A DNA stretch of 64,000 bases from CAWGMT01 sp963823675. Its GTDB lineage: Bacteria; Planctomycetota; Planctomycetia; Isosphaerales; Isosphaeraceae. The notes below the pieces were generated by a model, which had not been told where the DNA came from, made no database searches, and saw only the letters and a program-made list of their open reading frames with translations. The stretch is from positions 124,001-188,000 of the forward strand of contig CAWGMT010000020.1 in the NCBI GenBank assembly GCA_963823675.1, in the 5' to 3' direction. This document shows positions 1-7,652 of the stretch, piece by piece (position 1 is the stretch's first letter; every line of letters starts with the position of its first letter). The position numbers and the translations under genes are program-made.

Positions 1-458
1 CTGGTGATCAGAGATGCAAGGTAGTGGTTGCAAGCGCACGTTGCAGTTCCGTCAGAAACAGCCTCATCAACCACGCGCTTAAGCTTCCTGGGCAGGAACT
101 TCTTGATCAGATCGTTTGGAGGATCATCGAACGAATTCACCACTTCTGTGAATTCATATACCTCTTTGTGAAAATCATGCAGCTTTTCAAAATCTCCTGC
201 CCAGTGACCTCCCTCCGAGAATTCCCAAGTCGAAACGAAGTGTGGGCAAGGGTGGGTTTGCGTTACACCTGGTCCGCAAACGGGACAAACACAGCCGTAT
301 CCGTCCTCGTAGTCCTCCTGGTCCTCATCGTCTTCATCGTCCTCATCGTCCTCTTGGTCAGCTTCGTCCTCTTCGTCTAGCTCACTTTCGTCCTCGGGGA
401 GTCCGTCCTCGATGGACTGGTTCTCGTCCTCTGGCGTCAGCGATTCTTTGTCGATCAT
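1..458 (-). CDS. Partial acidic, cysteine-cluster protein (runs off the left edge)
   Basis: An open frame reads from an ATG at 458 down to base 1 with no stop, so about 152 N-terminal residues are present and the C-terminus lies outside the window. A GAGGAG ribosome-binding site sits about 7 bases before the ATG. Residues 8-52 are almost entirely Asp/Glu, with runs such as EDDEDDEDDED. A small cysteine cluster follows (C56, C58, C61, then C71-P-H73) that could bind zinc. The rest is a mixed, soluble-looking sequence rich in Phe, Lys and Asp with a further C-x-C near residue 142. I do not recognise the family and propose no function. The acidic tract followed by a zinc-knuckle-like motif is what can be seen directly. 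Confidence 0.6.
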   Translation of the reverse strand, partial: MIDKESLTPEDENQSIEDGLPEDESELDEEDEADQEDDEDDEDDEDQEDYEDGYGCVCPVCGPGVTQTHPCPHFVSTWEFSEGGHWAGDFEKLHDFHKEVYEFTEVVNSFDDPPNDLIKKFLPRKLKRVVDEAVSDGTATCACNHYLASLIT

Positions 459-587
459 GATTCAACTCCTCGATCAGAAGAGGTCAGCGATCTGCCATGT
501 TTCAGCGGTCGCGAAATCATGTCCGGTGCGGGGGATAAGGGCTCACGGGGCGCCGTCTGAAGGGAAGGGAGGCCAGCTGACGGGTAG

Positions 588-1136
588 CTATTTCGACTTA
601 GCTTCGTCGAGCTTATTAAGAATCAACTCTAGCCGAGAAATGTATCTGTATAGAGTCGATATTATTGTCGCGCCGGTGTCTGTGTCCGGATCACCCGCTT
701 CACGCCGACTCCATTCATTCTCATGCTCTTGATCGTATCTACTTCGATCACTTGAATAGATAGCCGCATACAACTGGGCGAGGGCACCCGCCGCGTTCAA
801 TTGGGCTTGTTGTCGCAAGTCCTCACGTTGACTTTGCAACTCCTTCTGCTGTGTCAACAATTGTTTCTGCTGCAATGAGATGGTCCACAACAAGCCAACA
901 AATGCCAAGCCGGAGAAAAGAGAATTGGTTGCACCGAATGTTCCTGTGCGTACGAGATTATCCTTGGCGTACGCCCGTCCCACGGAATCAACCGTTTTGT
1001 TTCCGTCGCTATGATTGAAAAGCAGCGGAATTAATAAATTACCTGTCCATAGAATCACTACTGCTGTTATTCCAACAAGAATCAGGCGATCTGGAATGCG
1101 AAGACGAAATTTCCGCATCCCCATGTGCGATACCAT
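588..1136 (-). CDS. Small membrane-anchored coiled-coil protein
   Basis: This 182-residue protein has a basic N-terminus, a first membrane segment at about residues 18-40, a short outside loop and a second hydrophobic segment at about 74-88. A glutamine/glutamate-rich coiled coil follows at about 89-113 and a charged C-terminal helix region completes it. This arrangement (two membrane spans, then a cytoplasmic coiled coil) is common in small bacterial proteins annotated only as hypothetical, sometimes near defence or phage genes. No catalytic motif is visible. It is transcribed in the same direction as the partial gene at the left edge, 130 bases away, and could share a transcript with it. 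Its function is unknown. Confidence 0.6.
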   Translation of the reverse strand: MVSHMGMRKFRLRIPDRLILVGITAVVILWTGNLLIPLLFNHSDGNKTVDSVGRAYAKDNLVRTGTFGATNSLFSGLAFVGLLWTISLQQKQLLTQQKELQSQREDLRQQAQLNAAGALAQLYAAIYSSDRSRYDQEHENEWSRREAGDPDTDTGATIISTLYRYISRLELILNKLDEAKSK

Positions 1137-1955
1137 GTTTCGAGCCCCCGGAGTTTTAGCTACGCCTTAGGTTACCGGATCGGTGATCGCCGTCACCGAC
1201 CACGAGTGCGGCAGTGGCAGCTCCACGCTTAAAGAATACCGCGCCCATGCGAACAATTCATCGTTTGTCGGTTTTCCGGAGGCCTAAGAGCAACTCGTCG
1301 GCATTCGGCCCGAGCATGTCGCCAGCTAGGGGGAGCGACTGGCAGCCCCGAGCCCCACCATTAGCTCGCTCCGGCGGACGCTGACCGCCCTGTAGTTGCT
1401 GTTTTCATACCCCGACACCAGCGGCTACACTGATTCAGACTTATGTCGTGCTGCTCGACAACATGTGCTCCGGATCAGACTTCCGAAACCTACGTCCGAC
1501 CGCGTTTCTTAGTTCACAAGGAAGGCGCTCGGACGGTATGTCTGGCACCAAGGAGTCCGGGAGGGCACCTTCCCTCGCTTCTCTGGTACAATGCAGGCTC
1601 CCACAAAGGAATAATTCGGGGCTCGATAGCACCGCATTCGGACTCGCTATCTGCGCTCCACGGCGAGGGTCACCCCTCCCCACGCAGGACTCGCTTCCGG
1701 CTACTGGCCAAGCTCTGCCGGGCGGGATTCGTTAAGCCGCAGGGTTGCAACGAGAGGTTTCTGAGTTCGAGCCTCTTCCTCCTTTCGCGAGCTCTCCTGG
1801 CGCAAAGACACCCGATTTCCACGGCCTTAATCTTCGGCGTCGATCGCCGAACTCTCGAATTTCACCGAGGAATGATCGGCACCGCGACCCGTGGTCTAAA
1901 CCGATTGCGACCCGCGGGACGTCCACTGCGTAGCATCGGAAAGCACGCTCAAGCC
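1137..1955. other. Gene-poor interval
   Basis: About 0.8 kb without a convincing gene. Short open frames occur on both strands but lack family resemblance, good start sites or codon structure. The only structure I noticed is a small perfect hairpin at 1180-1199 (7-bp arms TCGGTGA/TCACCGA, 6-base loop) just upstream of the minus-strand membrane protein. Confidence 0.5.
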
Positions 1956-1983
1956 TTGACCCATTGCAAACCTGTTGTAAGAT
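1956..1983 (+). promoter_or_regulatory. Sigma70-type promoter of the XRE/ImmA operon
   Basis: TTGACC (1956-1961) and TAAGAT (1978-1983) are separated by 16 bases and lie 85 bases upstream of the XRE start codon. Both boxes are close to the vegetative consensus. The -10 box lies inside a palindrome, which suggests repression by the first gene's product (inference). Confidence 0.55.
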
Positions 1984-1992
1984 TCTTACAAC
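1974..1992 (+). promoter_or_regulatory. 19-bp palindromic operator candidate overlapping the -10 box
   Basis: GTTGTAAGATTCTTACAAC is a perfect inverted repeat with 9-base arms around one central base. It covers the -10 hexamer of the promoter feeding the XRE/ImmA gene pair. Autoregulation by the XRE protein is the simplest reading and is typical of such pairs, but it is inferred here. Confidence 0.55.
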
Positions 1993-2067
1993 AAAACGAG
2001 CAGGATCACTGATAGAAGGGGTTATGGCCGGATCAGGCAATCGACCGCAACCGCGGGAGGGATCAGC

Positions 2068-2439
2068 ATGGCCCATGAGACGTTCGGGAGATTTATCAAG
2101 CGACTGCGCACGGCTAGAGGCGTGACACTCCGTGCCTTTTGCCAGGAGCATGGATTCGACCACGGCAACTTCAGCCGCCTGGAGCGAGGCGTCCTGGCCC
2201 CGCCGCAGAAGGAAGAGAGGCTTTCTGAATATGCGGAGGCGCTGGGCATCGAACGCGGCACGGACGAATGGCTTGAGTTTTGTGATCTGGCCGCCGTAGC
2301 GCGCGGCCAGATCCCCAAGGACCTGCTGGACGACAAAGCAATCCTCGGCCGGCTTCCGGTCTTGTTCCGGACGATCCGCGATTCGGGGGCCGACACTGAG
2401 AAACTGGATGAATTGGTCGAGAAGATTCGACGGAGTTGA
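2068..2439 (+). CDS. XRE-family helix-turn-helix regulator (antitoxin-like)
   Basis: This 123-residue protein starts at an ATG preceded by GGGAGGG. Residues 5-65 form a Cro/C1-type helix-turn-helix: the pattern FIKRLRTARGVTLRAF, then FDHGNFSRLERG, is the classical helix 2/turn/recognition helix arrangement. The C-terminal half is helical and probably mediates dimerisation or contact with the partner. It lies 6 bases upstream of an ImmA/IrrE-type metalloprotease gene. In such pairs the XRE protein represses its own operon and is often the protease substrate (family knowledge). A perfect palindrome over the promoter -10 box supports autorepression. This could be a free-standing toxin-antitoxin-like module or a relic of an integrated element. 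Confidence 0.85.
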   Translation: MAHETFGRFIKRLRTARGVTLRAFCQEHGFDHGNFSRLERGVLAPPQKEERLSEYAEALGIERGTDEWLEFCDLAAVARGQIPKDLLDDKAILGRLPVLFRTIRDSGADTEKLDELVEKIRRS

Positions 2440-2445
2440 GTAACC

Positions 2446-3057
2446 ATGGCGAAGCGCCCCCTTGAGGTGCCGTACCGGCCCTACGAGGACCTTCGAGGGA
2501 TCGCAGCGGCGTTCGTCGCGGAACACCATCCGGTAGGATCTGTTCCAGTCCCCATCGAGGAGATCATTGAGTTCCAGTTCGGGCTCGACATTATCCCGAT
2601 CGAGGGCATGCTGCACAGTTCCGACGTCTACGCGTTCGTCTCGCGAGACATGACGTCGATATCGGTCGATGCCTATACCCAGAGTCACGCGCCGCCAAGC
2701 TACCGCTTCAGCTTGGCACATGAGCTTTGCCATATCCTGATCCATGCCGACATCATCAGCCAGTACCAGTTCGAATCGCTCGCCGAGTGGAAGGCCGTCG
2801 TGACGGGAATCGACGAGAAGGTCTATGGGGAGTTCGAATGGCAGGCTCGGGCGTTGGCCGGTTTGATCCTCGCCCCGGAGAAGGCTTTGGCGATCGAATT
2901 CGGCAAAGCGGCGGCGAAGATCCGTGCTGCCGGCATGTCCCTGGAAAGGGCAAAGGAATCCGGTCGCTTCATCGTCGAAGAGAATTTGGCTCGGCAATTC
3001 GATGTGCCTCGCTTCGTTATCACCGACCGGACAGATCGAGACAGGCTCTGGCCGTAA
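2446..3057 (+). CDS. ImmA/IrrE-family metallo-endopeptidase
   Basis: This 203-residue protein carries the zinc protease motif HELCH at residues 92-96 (context SLAHELCHILIHAD). A downstream glutamate at about residue 131, in EWQARALAGLILAP, is the usual third ligand and core helix of the COG2856/Peptidase_M78 family. Family members cleave a partner XRE repressor (ImmA/ImmR of ICEBs1) or DdrO (IrrE of Deinococcus). The adjacent upstream XRE gene, only 6 bases away, fits a protease-repressor pair. The length is close to the family norm and no frame problems are seen. The substrate is inferred from gene order. Confidence 0.85.
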   Translation: MAKRPLEVPYRPYEDLRGIAAAFVAEHHPVGSVPVPIEEIIEFQFGLDIIPIEGMLHSSDVYAFVSRDMTSISVDAYTQSHAPPSYRFSLAHELCHILIHADIISQYQFESLAEWKAVVTGIDEKVYGEFEWQARALAGLILAPEKALAIEFGKAAAKIRAAGMSLERAKESGRFIVEENLARQFDVPRFVITDRTDRDRLWP

Positions 3058-3556
3058 GTGACGACCCTGCACTGTCGGCACGGACGTGAAGAATGGAAAC
3101 CCTAATAAGCGAGTACCCGTCTTGCCCTCGCGAAGCGCTCCGCCGATTTACCTTCAAGCGGGTCTCGCATATGGCCTTCGGTGCGACCGTGAACGTGAAC
3201 GTCGCCGCCCGGGCGAATCTCCCGCAGACCCGGTGTTTGACGGTGCTCCAGACATCGGACGGAGCCGGCACCCCACACGTAAGCTGCCTGGCAAAGTCGG
3301 TCATGAACCGGACGTCCTCCGGCTTCGATGGAGCTGGCAGCCCGTGGACGAGCCGGTTTCTCTGTTTCAGGCGCTGCCGCAGTCGATCATACTCTTCGTG
3401 CGAAATAACCCCGGCGGTGCCTAACGTATTCAGGACGAAAAGAGGCGCGCCGTCCTTGCTGTCAAGCTGCTCACGAAGGGCTGCGGTTCTCATGGCTGTC
3501 TCGACCGCCGACCAGGCGACGAGGAACGCCGCGCGTGGCTTACCCGAGTCGACCAA
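3020..3556 (-). pseudogene. Fragment of a helical HEPN-like protein
   Basis: The first about 95 residues look genuine. The pattern AAFLVAWSAVETAMRTAALR, then ISHEEYDRLRQRLKQRNRLVHG, resembles small all-helical proteins with an R-N-x3-H motif as in HEPN domains. In the same frame the homology-like stretch extends upstream (RLIFRPTEAEEL) to a TGA near 3588, with no ATG. The natural start is therefore missing, or the segment was once fused to the preceding gene. The C-terminal half becomes arginine-rich and overlaps the end of the ImmA gene on the other strand, so it is probably junk readthrough. I read this as a broken gene. Any RNase/toxin role is only suggested by the HEPN-like motif. Confidence 0.4.
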
Positions 3557-3582
3557 CTCTTCGGCTTCCGTCGGACGAAAAA

Positions 3583-4331
3583 TCAGCCGGGTCCGCTCTC
3601 ATCGCGCAAGATCACGGCATCAGGGTGATGCTGTCTAAACATTTGATCGGCCGTCAGATTAGCCTGCTTGGTGAGCGAACAAAGCAGTTCGGAATCGTGC
3701 TCGATATTAGACTTCTCGAACTTGGGATCGATCTCCACAAGCACAAGAACCGTGGCGTGGTTAACATTATCCGATTTTTCCCCCTCCCAATGGGCCGTTG
3801 AATACCCGACAGCCCCCTTGGCCCGGCGCTCCTGATGACTTCCTCCCTCGTCGTTTTCGCCCTCCACTCGTTCGTGTCGCCCTTCCTGAGATAATTAACC
3901 ATAAATGATTGGCGGAGCAGCTTCTCTTCAGGCTCGGTTGTGAGATAGAAGTACGTCTCCTCGACAGCAGGGTTGCCCAGTCGAGGACGCCTGAAGCGAG
4001 TGGGGAGATTCACTGAAAAACGTCTCTTGATATCGAGCGCATCCCTTGCAATCGGATCGTCCTTCCCGACAAGCTTGATGTCCGAATCGGTCACCCACAG
4101 ATTTCCCAGAGACCCGAGCACCCGATACACCTCGCGGTATGCCCGCGCCGCTCGTTTCTCATCGAGCAGTGGCGTGGCGATACAAAGCGACCAGCGATCA
4201 TTCTCAACCTGCTTGACCCAGCAGGCCATGATCACGGGGATTTTTTCTTCGACGAGGCGGTCGATCAGCTTTCGACCGTCGTCAATCAACTCATCTACCA
4301 GCGTGATCCTATTCAATGGAATCGGATTCAC
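3583..4331 (-). pseudogene. Frameshifted hypothetical protein downstream of a HEPN gene
   Basis: The N-terminal about 165 residues (start MNPIPLNRITLVDELIDDG at 4331) read well down to KTTREEVIRSAG. Sense then continues in another frame as GAVGYSTAHWEGEKSDNVNH, then VLVLVEIDPKF, to a TGA at 3583. One missing base near 3828 (in GCCGGGCCAAGG) restores one protein of about 248 residues. I do not recognise a named domain. The gene overlaps the end of the truncated HEPN gene by 23 bases, so the two were probably co-transcribed. The break could be a sequencing indel or true decay. Confidence 0.45.
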
Positions 4332-4479
4332 CGAGGTGTTTGGGGAGGCAGGCCTTGAGGGCGCATTCGATCACGTACCCGCTGAGGTAATATGCTCCGG
4401 ACCATCGTTTTCTTCCCAGCAGCGCCTGGGCATCCTTGAGTCTGATCTCGGCGAGCTTCTTCAGGCGCTGCTTGTCCAT
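4309..4479 (-). pseudogene. Truncated HEPN-domain protein
   Basis: The start at ATG 4479 is supported by a GGTGGA site 4-9 bases upstream. The sequence AEIRLKDAQALLGRKRWSGA, then YYLSGYVIECALKACL, is the N-terminal helical hairpin of HEPN-domain proteins, where AYYLxGYxxECALKA is diagnostic. Only about 56 residues remain against 120-150 in normal members, and the R-x4-6-H catalytic motif of the C-terminal helix is absent. The protein therefore cannot be an active HEPN RNase. It overlaps the next minus-strand gene, consistent with deletion fusing its remnant to the neighbour. HEPN proteins usually act as toxins paired with nucleotidyltransferase antitoxins; no such partner is visible. Confidence 0.6.
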
Positions 4480-4706
4480 GATGTCCACCGTCGATGCGGA
4501 CACGTGGCTGGCCCGCATCTTTCTCTTGCATCATAACTGTTCCCCGACAGTGGAACCATCGGAAAAGGGCGGAGGTGGCCAGAGTTTACGACGCGGCCAT
4601 CCTCCTGCTGGCCGCACCGCCCATGAAATGTGGGTGTCCGGCAACCATCAATCACATTCTCCCACATCCTCCGCCACCCCAGGCATTTCGAAGCATCCCT
4701 GGCTTC

Positions 4707-6551
4707 ATGGCCGCCCAGTCGATAGGATTACTAGAGCCTTCGAAAATTGCTCTGCCTCGTCCCCCTGGGCGGTTTGATGGACCGGCCCCGATAGCCTGGA
4801 CTGGAACCCGATCATGGCAAACCGCCGACCGTTTCGAACCCCTGGATCGCGATCGAATTCACCGCCGCCGGCGCGTTCGACCGCGACATGGCGCCGGCAC
4901 GCATTCGCCGCCGAGTCGCGGAAAACCCCGGGACGCCGGCCGCGCGCGACACGAAGCCGGCGCGCAACCGCGACCTCAAAGCGGACCGGTTGAACGCGAG
5001 CCGGGAAAGCTCGAGCGGCTTCAAAAGGTCCTGGCGCATGCGGGACTCGGATCGCGGCGGGCTTGCGAGGAGCTGATCTTGCAGGGACGGGTTTCCGTCG
5101 ATGGCCAGGTCGTTCGCCAGCTCGGCACGCGGGTCGATGCCGCAATTGCTCGGATCATGGTTGACGCCGAGCCCATCCGACTCGAAACCACCGTTTATTA
5201 CGCCGTCAACAAACCCAAGGGATATGTCTCGACAAACTTCGATCCCTCGGGCCGCCCGCGCGTCGTCAACCTTCTGCCCGAAATTCCCGAGCGGGTCTAC
5301 ACCGTCGGCCGCCTCGATGAGGATAGCACCGGCTTGATGATCCTCACCAATGACGGGGAGCTCGCGAACAAGCTGGCCCATCCGCGCTATGGGGTCGAGA
5401 AGATCTATCGCGCGCTGGTCGCGGGCCTTCCCGGCCCGGAAATGGTCGCCAAGCTGACCGAAGGCATCTGGCTGTCCGACGGCAAGGTCCGCGCCAAGCG
5501 TGCTCGGATCGTCGGCCGCCAGGGACAGGCCACCCAGCTCGAGCTGGTCCTGGCCGAGGGCAAGAAACGCGAGATCCGCCGGATGCTCTCCAAGCTGGGA
5601 CACAAGGTCATGTCCCTGACCCGAATCGCCATGGGGCCGGTCACTCTCAAGGGCCTCCCGACCGGCAACTGCCGGCCCCTGTCACGACACGAGGTCGACT
5701 TACTCCGCAAGGTCGCCGCGGGCATCGCCATCTCGACGCCGCGATCCATGAAGGGAGACCGGCCGGACACGCCGCGAAGCTCACACTCCCATGGCTCGAA
5801 TCGACCCCGCAGGGAGCAGGCCGATCGTTCCCCGCCGCCAAAAAGCGCGGCGAGGCATGGAGCAGGGCCCCGCCGCTTCCGTGACAATGCCGGCCCGGCC
5901 GGCGCGAAACCCGGCCATTCGCAAGGGCGGCGCACGCCGCCATCGGCGCATGTCCCGCGAGCCGTTCAGCAAGGGCGGCGAAACCCACCTTCGGAGCATG
6001 TCCCCGAGGCCGATCACCAAGGGCGGCGTAACCCGCCTTCGGCGCATGTCCCGCGAGCCGTTCAGCAAGGGCGGCGAAACCCACCTTCGGAGCATCTCCC
6101 GCGGGCCGATCACCAAGGGCGGCGTAACCCGCCTTCGGAGCACGTCCCGCGAGGCGTTCAGCAAGGGCGGCGTAACCCGCCTTCGGAGCATGTCCCGCGG
6201 GCCGATCACCAAGGGCGGCAAAACCTACCTTCGGAGCATGTCCCCGCGGCCGATCAATCCGGCCCTCGAAGAAAGCGGGCGATCGGTTCTGGCGGCGGAC
6301 CGCCGGGACAAGCAGGCGGACCGAAGCGGCCCGCCAGCTCGGCTCCGCCCGCCACGCAACCACCGCGCTCGCGGCGGATTATCGGACTTGAGCCAGAACC
6401 GCCCGCTGGCGGCCGTAAAGGCACGAGAGGAAAAGGCCGATCGATCCCCAAGCGACCCCCGGCGCGAAAGCCGTCACTGCGCCGGCCGGGGCAGCGACCC
6501 TTGCGGTCGGCGCCAGCCAAAGCCAACGAAATCGAAGGCGAGGACGCCTGA
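4707..6551 (+). CDS. rluB: RsuA/RluB-family 23S/16S rRNA pseudouridine synthase with long repetitive tail
   Basis: The S4 RNA-binding domain begins around residue 101 (KLERLQKVLAHAGLGSRRA). It is followed by the pseudouridine synthase domain with the catalytic motif GRLDEDSTGLMILTNDG (Asp about residue 204) and the family signature KKREIRRMLSKLGHKVMSL. Up to residue 345 it matches the RluB/RluE/RsuA group, which isomerises specific uridines in rRNA. A tail of about 270 residues, rich in Arg/Pro/His, follows; it includes seven copies of a 16-residue repeat (GRRNPPSEHVPRADHQ-like) encoded by 48-bp DNA repeats. The start is uncertain: the ATG at 4707 gives a 100-residue basic leader before S4, there is no clear ribosome-binding site, and no start codon exists nearer to S4. 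The exact rRNA target cannot be assigned. Confidence 0.85.
   Translation: MAAQSIGLLEPSKIALPRPPGRFDGPAPIAWTGTRSWQTADRFEPLDRDRIHRRRRVRPRHGAGTHSPPSRGKPRDAGRARHEAGAQPRPQSGPVEREPGKLERLQKVLAHAGLGSRRACEELILQGRVSVDGQVVRQLGTRVDAAIARIMVDAEPIRLETTVYYAVNKPKGYVSTNFDPSGRPRVVNLLPEIPERVYTVGRLDEDSTGLMILTNDGELANKLAHPRYGVEKIYRALVAGLPGPEMVAKLTEGIWLSDGKVRAKRARIVGRQGQATQLELVLAEGKKREIRRMLSKLGHKVMSLTRIAMGPVTLKGLPTGNCRPLSRHEVDLLRKVAAGIAISTPRSMKGDRPDTPRSSHSHGSNRPRREQADRSPPPKSAARHGAGPRRFRDNAGPAGAKPGHSQGRRTPPSAHVPRAVQQGRRNPPSEHVPEADHQGRRNPPSAHVPRAVQQGRRNPPSEHLPRADHQGRRNPPSEHVPRGVQQGRRNPPSEHVPRADHQGRQNLPSEHVPAADQSGPRRKRAIGSGGGPPGQAGGPKRPASSAPPATQPPRSRRIIGLEPEPPAGGRKGTRGKGRSIPKRPPARKPSLRRPGQRPLRSAPAKANEIEGEDA
5923..6258 (+). 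repeat. Seven 48-bp tandem repeats inside the rluB tail
   Basis: Seven consecutive 48-bp units begin with AAGGGCGGC (5923, 5971, 6019, 6067, 6115, 6163, 6211). They alternate between two subtypes ending GAGCCGTTCAGC and GGGCCGATCACC, and each encodes 16 residues. The length is a multiple of three, so copy-number change keeps the frame. Confidence 0.85.
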
Positions 6552-6626
6552 TGACCCCGGGCGCTATTCGTCCTCGGCACCTTTGCGGATGGATCGTAAG
6601 GAACCGCGCAGAAATTGCTTTGCCCA

Positions 6627-6687
6627 TTGTGGTGCAGGCGTCCCGCCTACCGGTACGGGGAACGCAGGCGGGACGCCTGCACCACAA
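6627..6687. repeat. Large perfect intergenic hairpin (REP-like palindrome or terminator)
   Basis: Two 22-bp arms (6627-6648 and 6666-6687) are exact reverse complements around a 17-base loop; each arm contains GCAGGCGTCCCGCC or its complement. It lies 75 bases after the rluB stop. There is no poly-T, so it looks more like a dispersed palindromic repeat than a classical terminator. Confidence 0.7.
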
Positions 6688-6725
6688 CGAGGAATTCGCT
6701 CACCTTCAGCAAGGGCCCTATTGTC

Positions 6726-7652
6726 GTGGACGCAGTTGCTCCCGCCTGTGCATCGCACCGACTCGCCCTCGTGGTCGAAAACGCGGCGATCGCGCGCGAC
6801 ACTTATCGACTGCGGCTGGCCGATCCGCTCCTGGCCAGCCTCATCAAGCCGGGTCAGTTCGTCATGATCCGACCAGGCCCCGAAGGCTCGACCGACCCCT
6901 TGCTGGGCCGCCCGCTGGCGCTTTACGACGTGGTGCGCGATAGAACGGGCCAGGCCACCGGGATCGACGTGGTCTATCTGGTCGTGGGGCGGGGAACCGC
7001 GGCTTTAGCCCAGCGGCGGCCCGGCGAGCGGCTTGCGATCTGGGGCCCTTTGGGCAACGGTTTTGGATCACCGCCCGCCGGGCACGTTGTGTTCGTCGCC
7101 GGTGGCATCGGCCAGACCCCCTTCCTGGCCTTGGGCCGGTGGTGGCTCGGCTCGGCACGTTACGGCGAGGGACAACCGGACGGCGGCATCGGTCAAGAAG
7201 GCGAAGCCAGCGGCGCGGACGCGGGCCCAGAAGCGGTCGCTTACTCGGCCGCCTTGTTGTACGGAGTACGTACGGCCGCGCTCCTGGCCTGCGTCGACGA
7301 TTTTCGACTTGCCGGCATCGAGGTCGAGCTGGCAACCGATGACGGGTCCGCGGGGCACCATGGCTTCGTCACCGAGCTGCTGGCTCGCCGCCTCGAGCGC
7401 GGCGAGCGGCCGGATATGGTCGCCGGATGTGGCCCTCCAGGCATGCTGATTGCACTGGCTCGACTCGTCGAACGTTACAATCTCTCATGTCAGGTTTCGC
7501 TTGAGAATCACATGGCGTGCGGGTTCGGCGCGTGCTTCAGTTGCGTTGTGCCGATCCGCCAGGCTGACGGAAGAGCGGACCTCCGTCGGGTTTGTCTCGA
7601 CGGGCCGGTGGTCGGGTCTGATCTTGTGGATTGGTCGCGGATAATATGCTAA
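6726..7652 (+). CDS. pyrK: Dihydroorotate dehydrogenase electron-transfer subunit (PyrK-like FAD/[2Fe-2S] protein)
   Basis: The start is taken as GTG 6726, which gives about 308 residues beginning just before ASHRLALVVENAAIARDTYR; no good ATG is near. The order is a ferredoxin-reductase FAD domain (KPGQFVMIRPG, then LLGRPLALYDV), an NAD-binding half with GGIGQTPFLALGRWW, and a C-terminal [2Fe-2S] motif CGFGACFSC plus a later Cys in RRVCLDGP. This is the layout of PyrK, which passes electrons from PyrD to NAD+ in class 1B dihydroorotate dehydrogenases. No pyrD is adjacent, so pairing is inferred. The NAD-binding half contains a glycine/alanine-rich insertion (about residues 147-175) not usual for PyrK. 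It converges with the UVR-motif gene, whose stop overlaps by 4 bases. Confidence 0.8.
   Translation: MDAVAPACASHRLALVVENAAIARDTYRLRLADPLLASLIKPGQFVMIRPGPEGSTDPLLGRPLALYDVVRDRTGQATGIDVVYLVVGRGTAALAQRRPGERLAIWGPLGNGFGSPPAGHVVFVAGGIGQTPFLALGRWWLGSARYGEGQPDGGIGQEGEASGADAGPEAVAYSAALLYGVRTAALLACVDDFRLAGIEVELATDDGSAGHHGFVTELLARRLERGERPDMVAGCGPPGMLIALARLVERYNLSCQVSLENHMACGFGACFSCVVPIRQADGRADLRRVCLDGPVVGSDLVDWSRIIC

Noticed and set aside
1443..2012. A 189-codon plus-strand frame upstream of the XRE gene
   Set aside because: It overlaps the promoter and operator, is Ser/Arg-rich and has no plausible family or start site.
1732..3081. A 449-codon minus-strand frame opposite the XRE/ImmA genes
   Set aside because: The plus-strand genes have HTH and HELCH motifs, good starts and a promoter. 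The antisense frame has no recognisable domain.
6627..6687. Reading the 22-bp hairpin as a classical rho-independent terminator
   Set aside because: There is no T tract on either side. The long perfect arms and lack of a U-run fit a dispersed palindromic element better.
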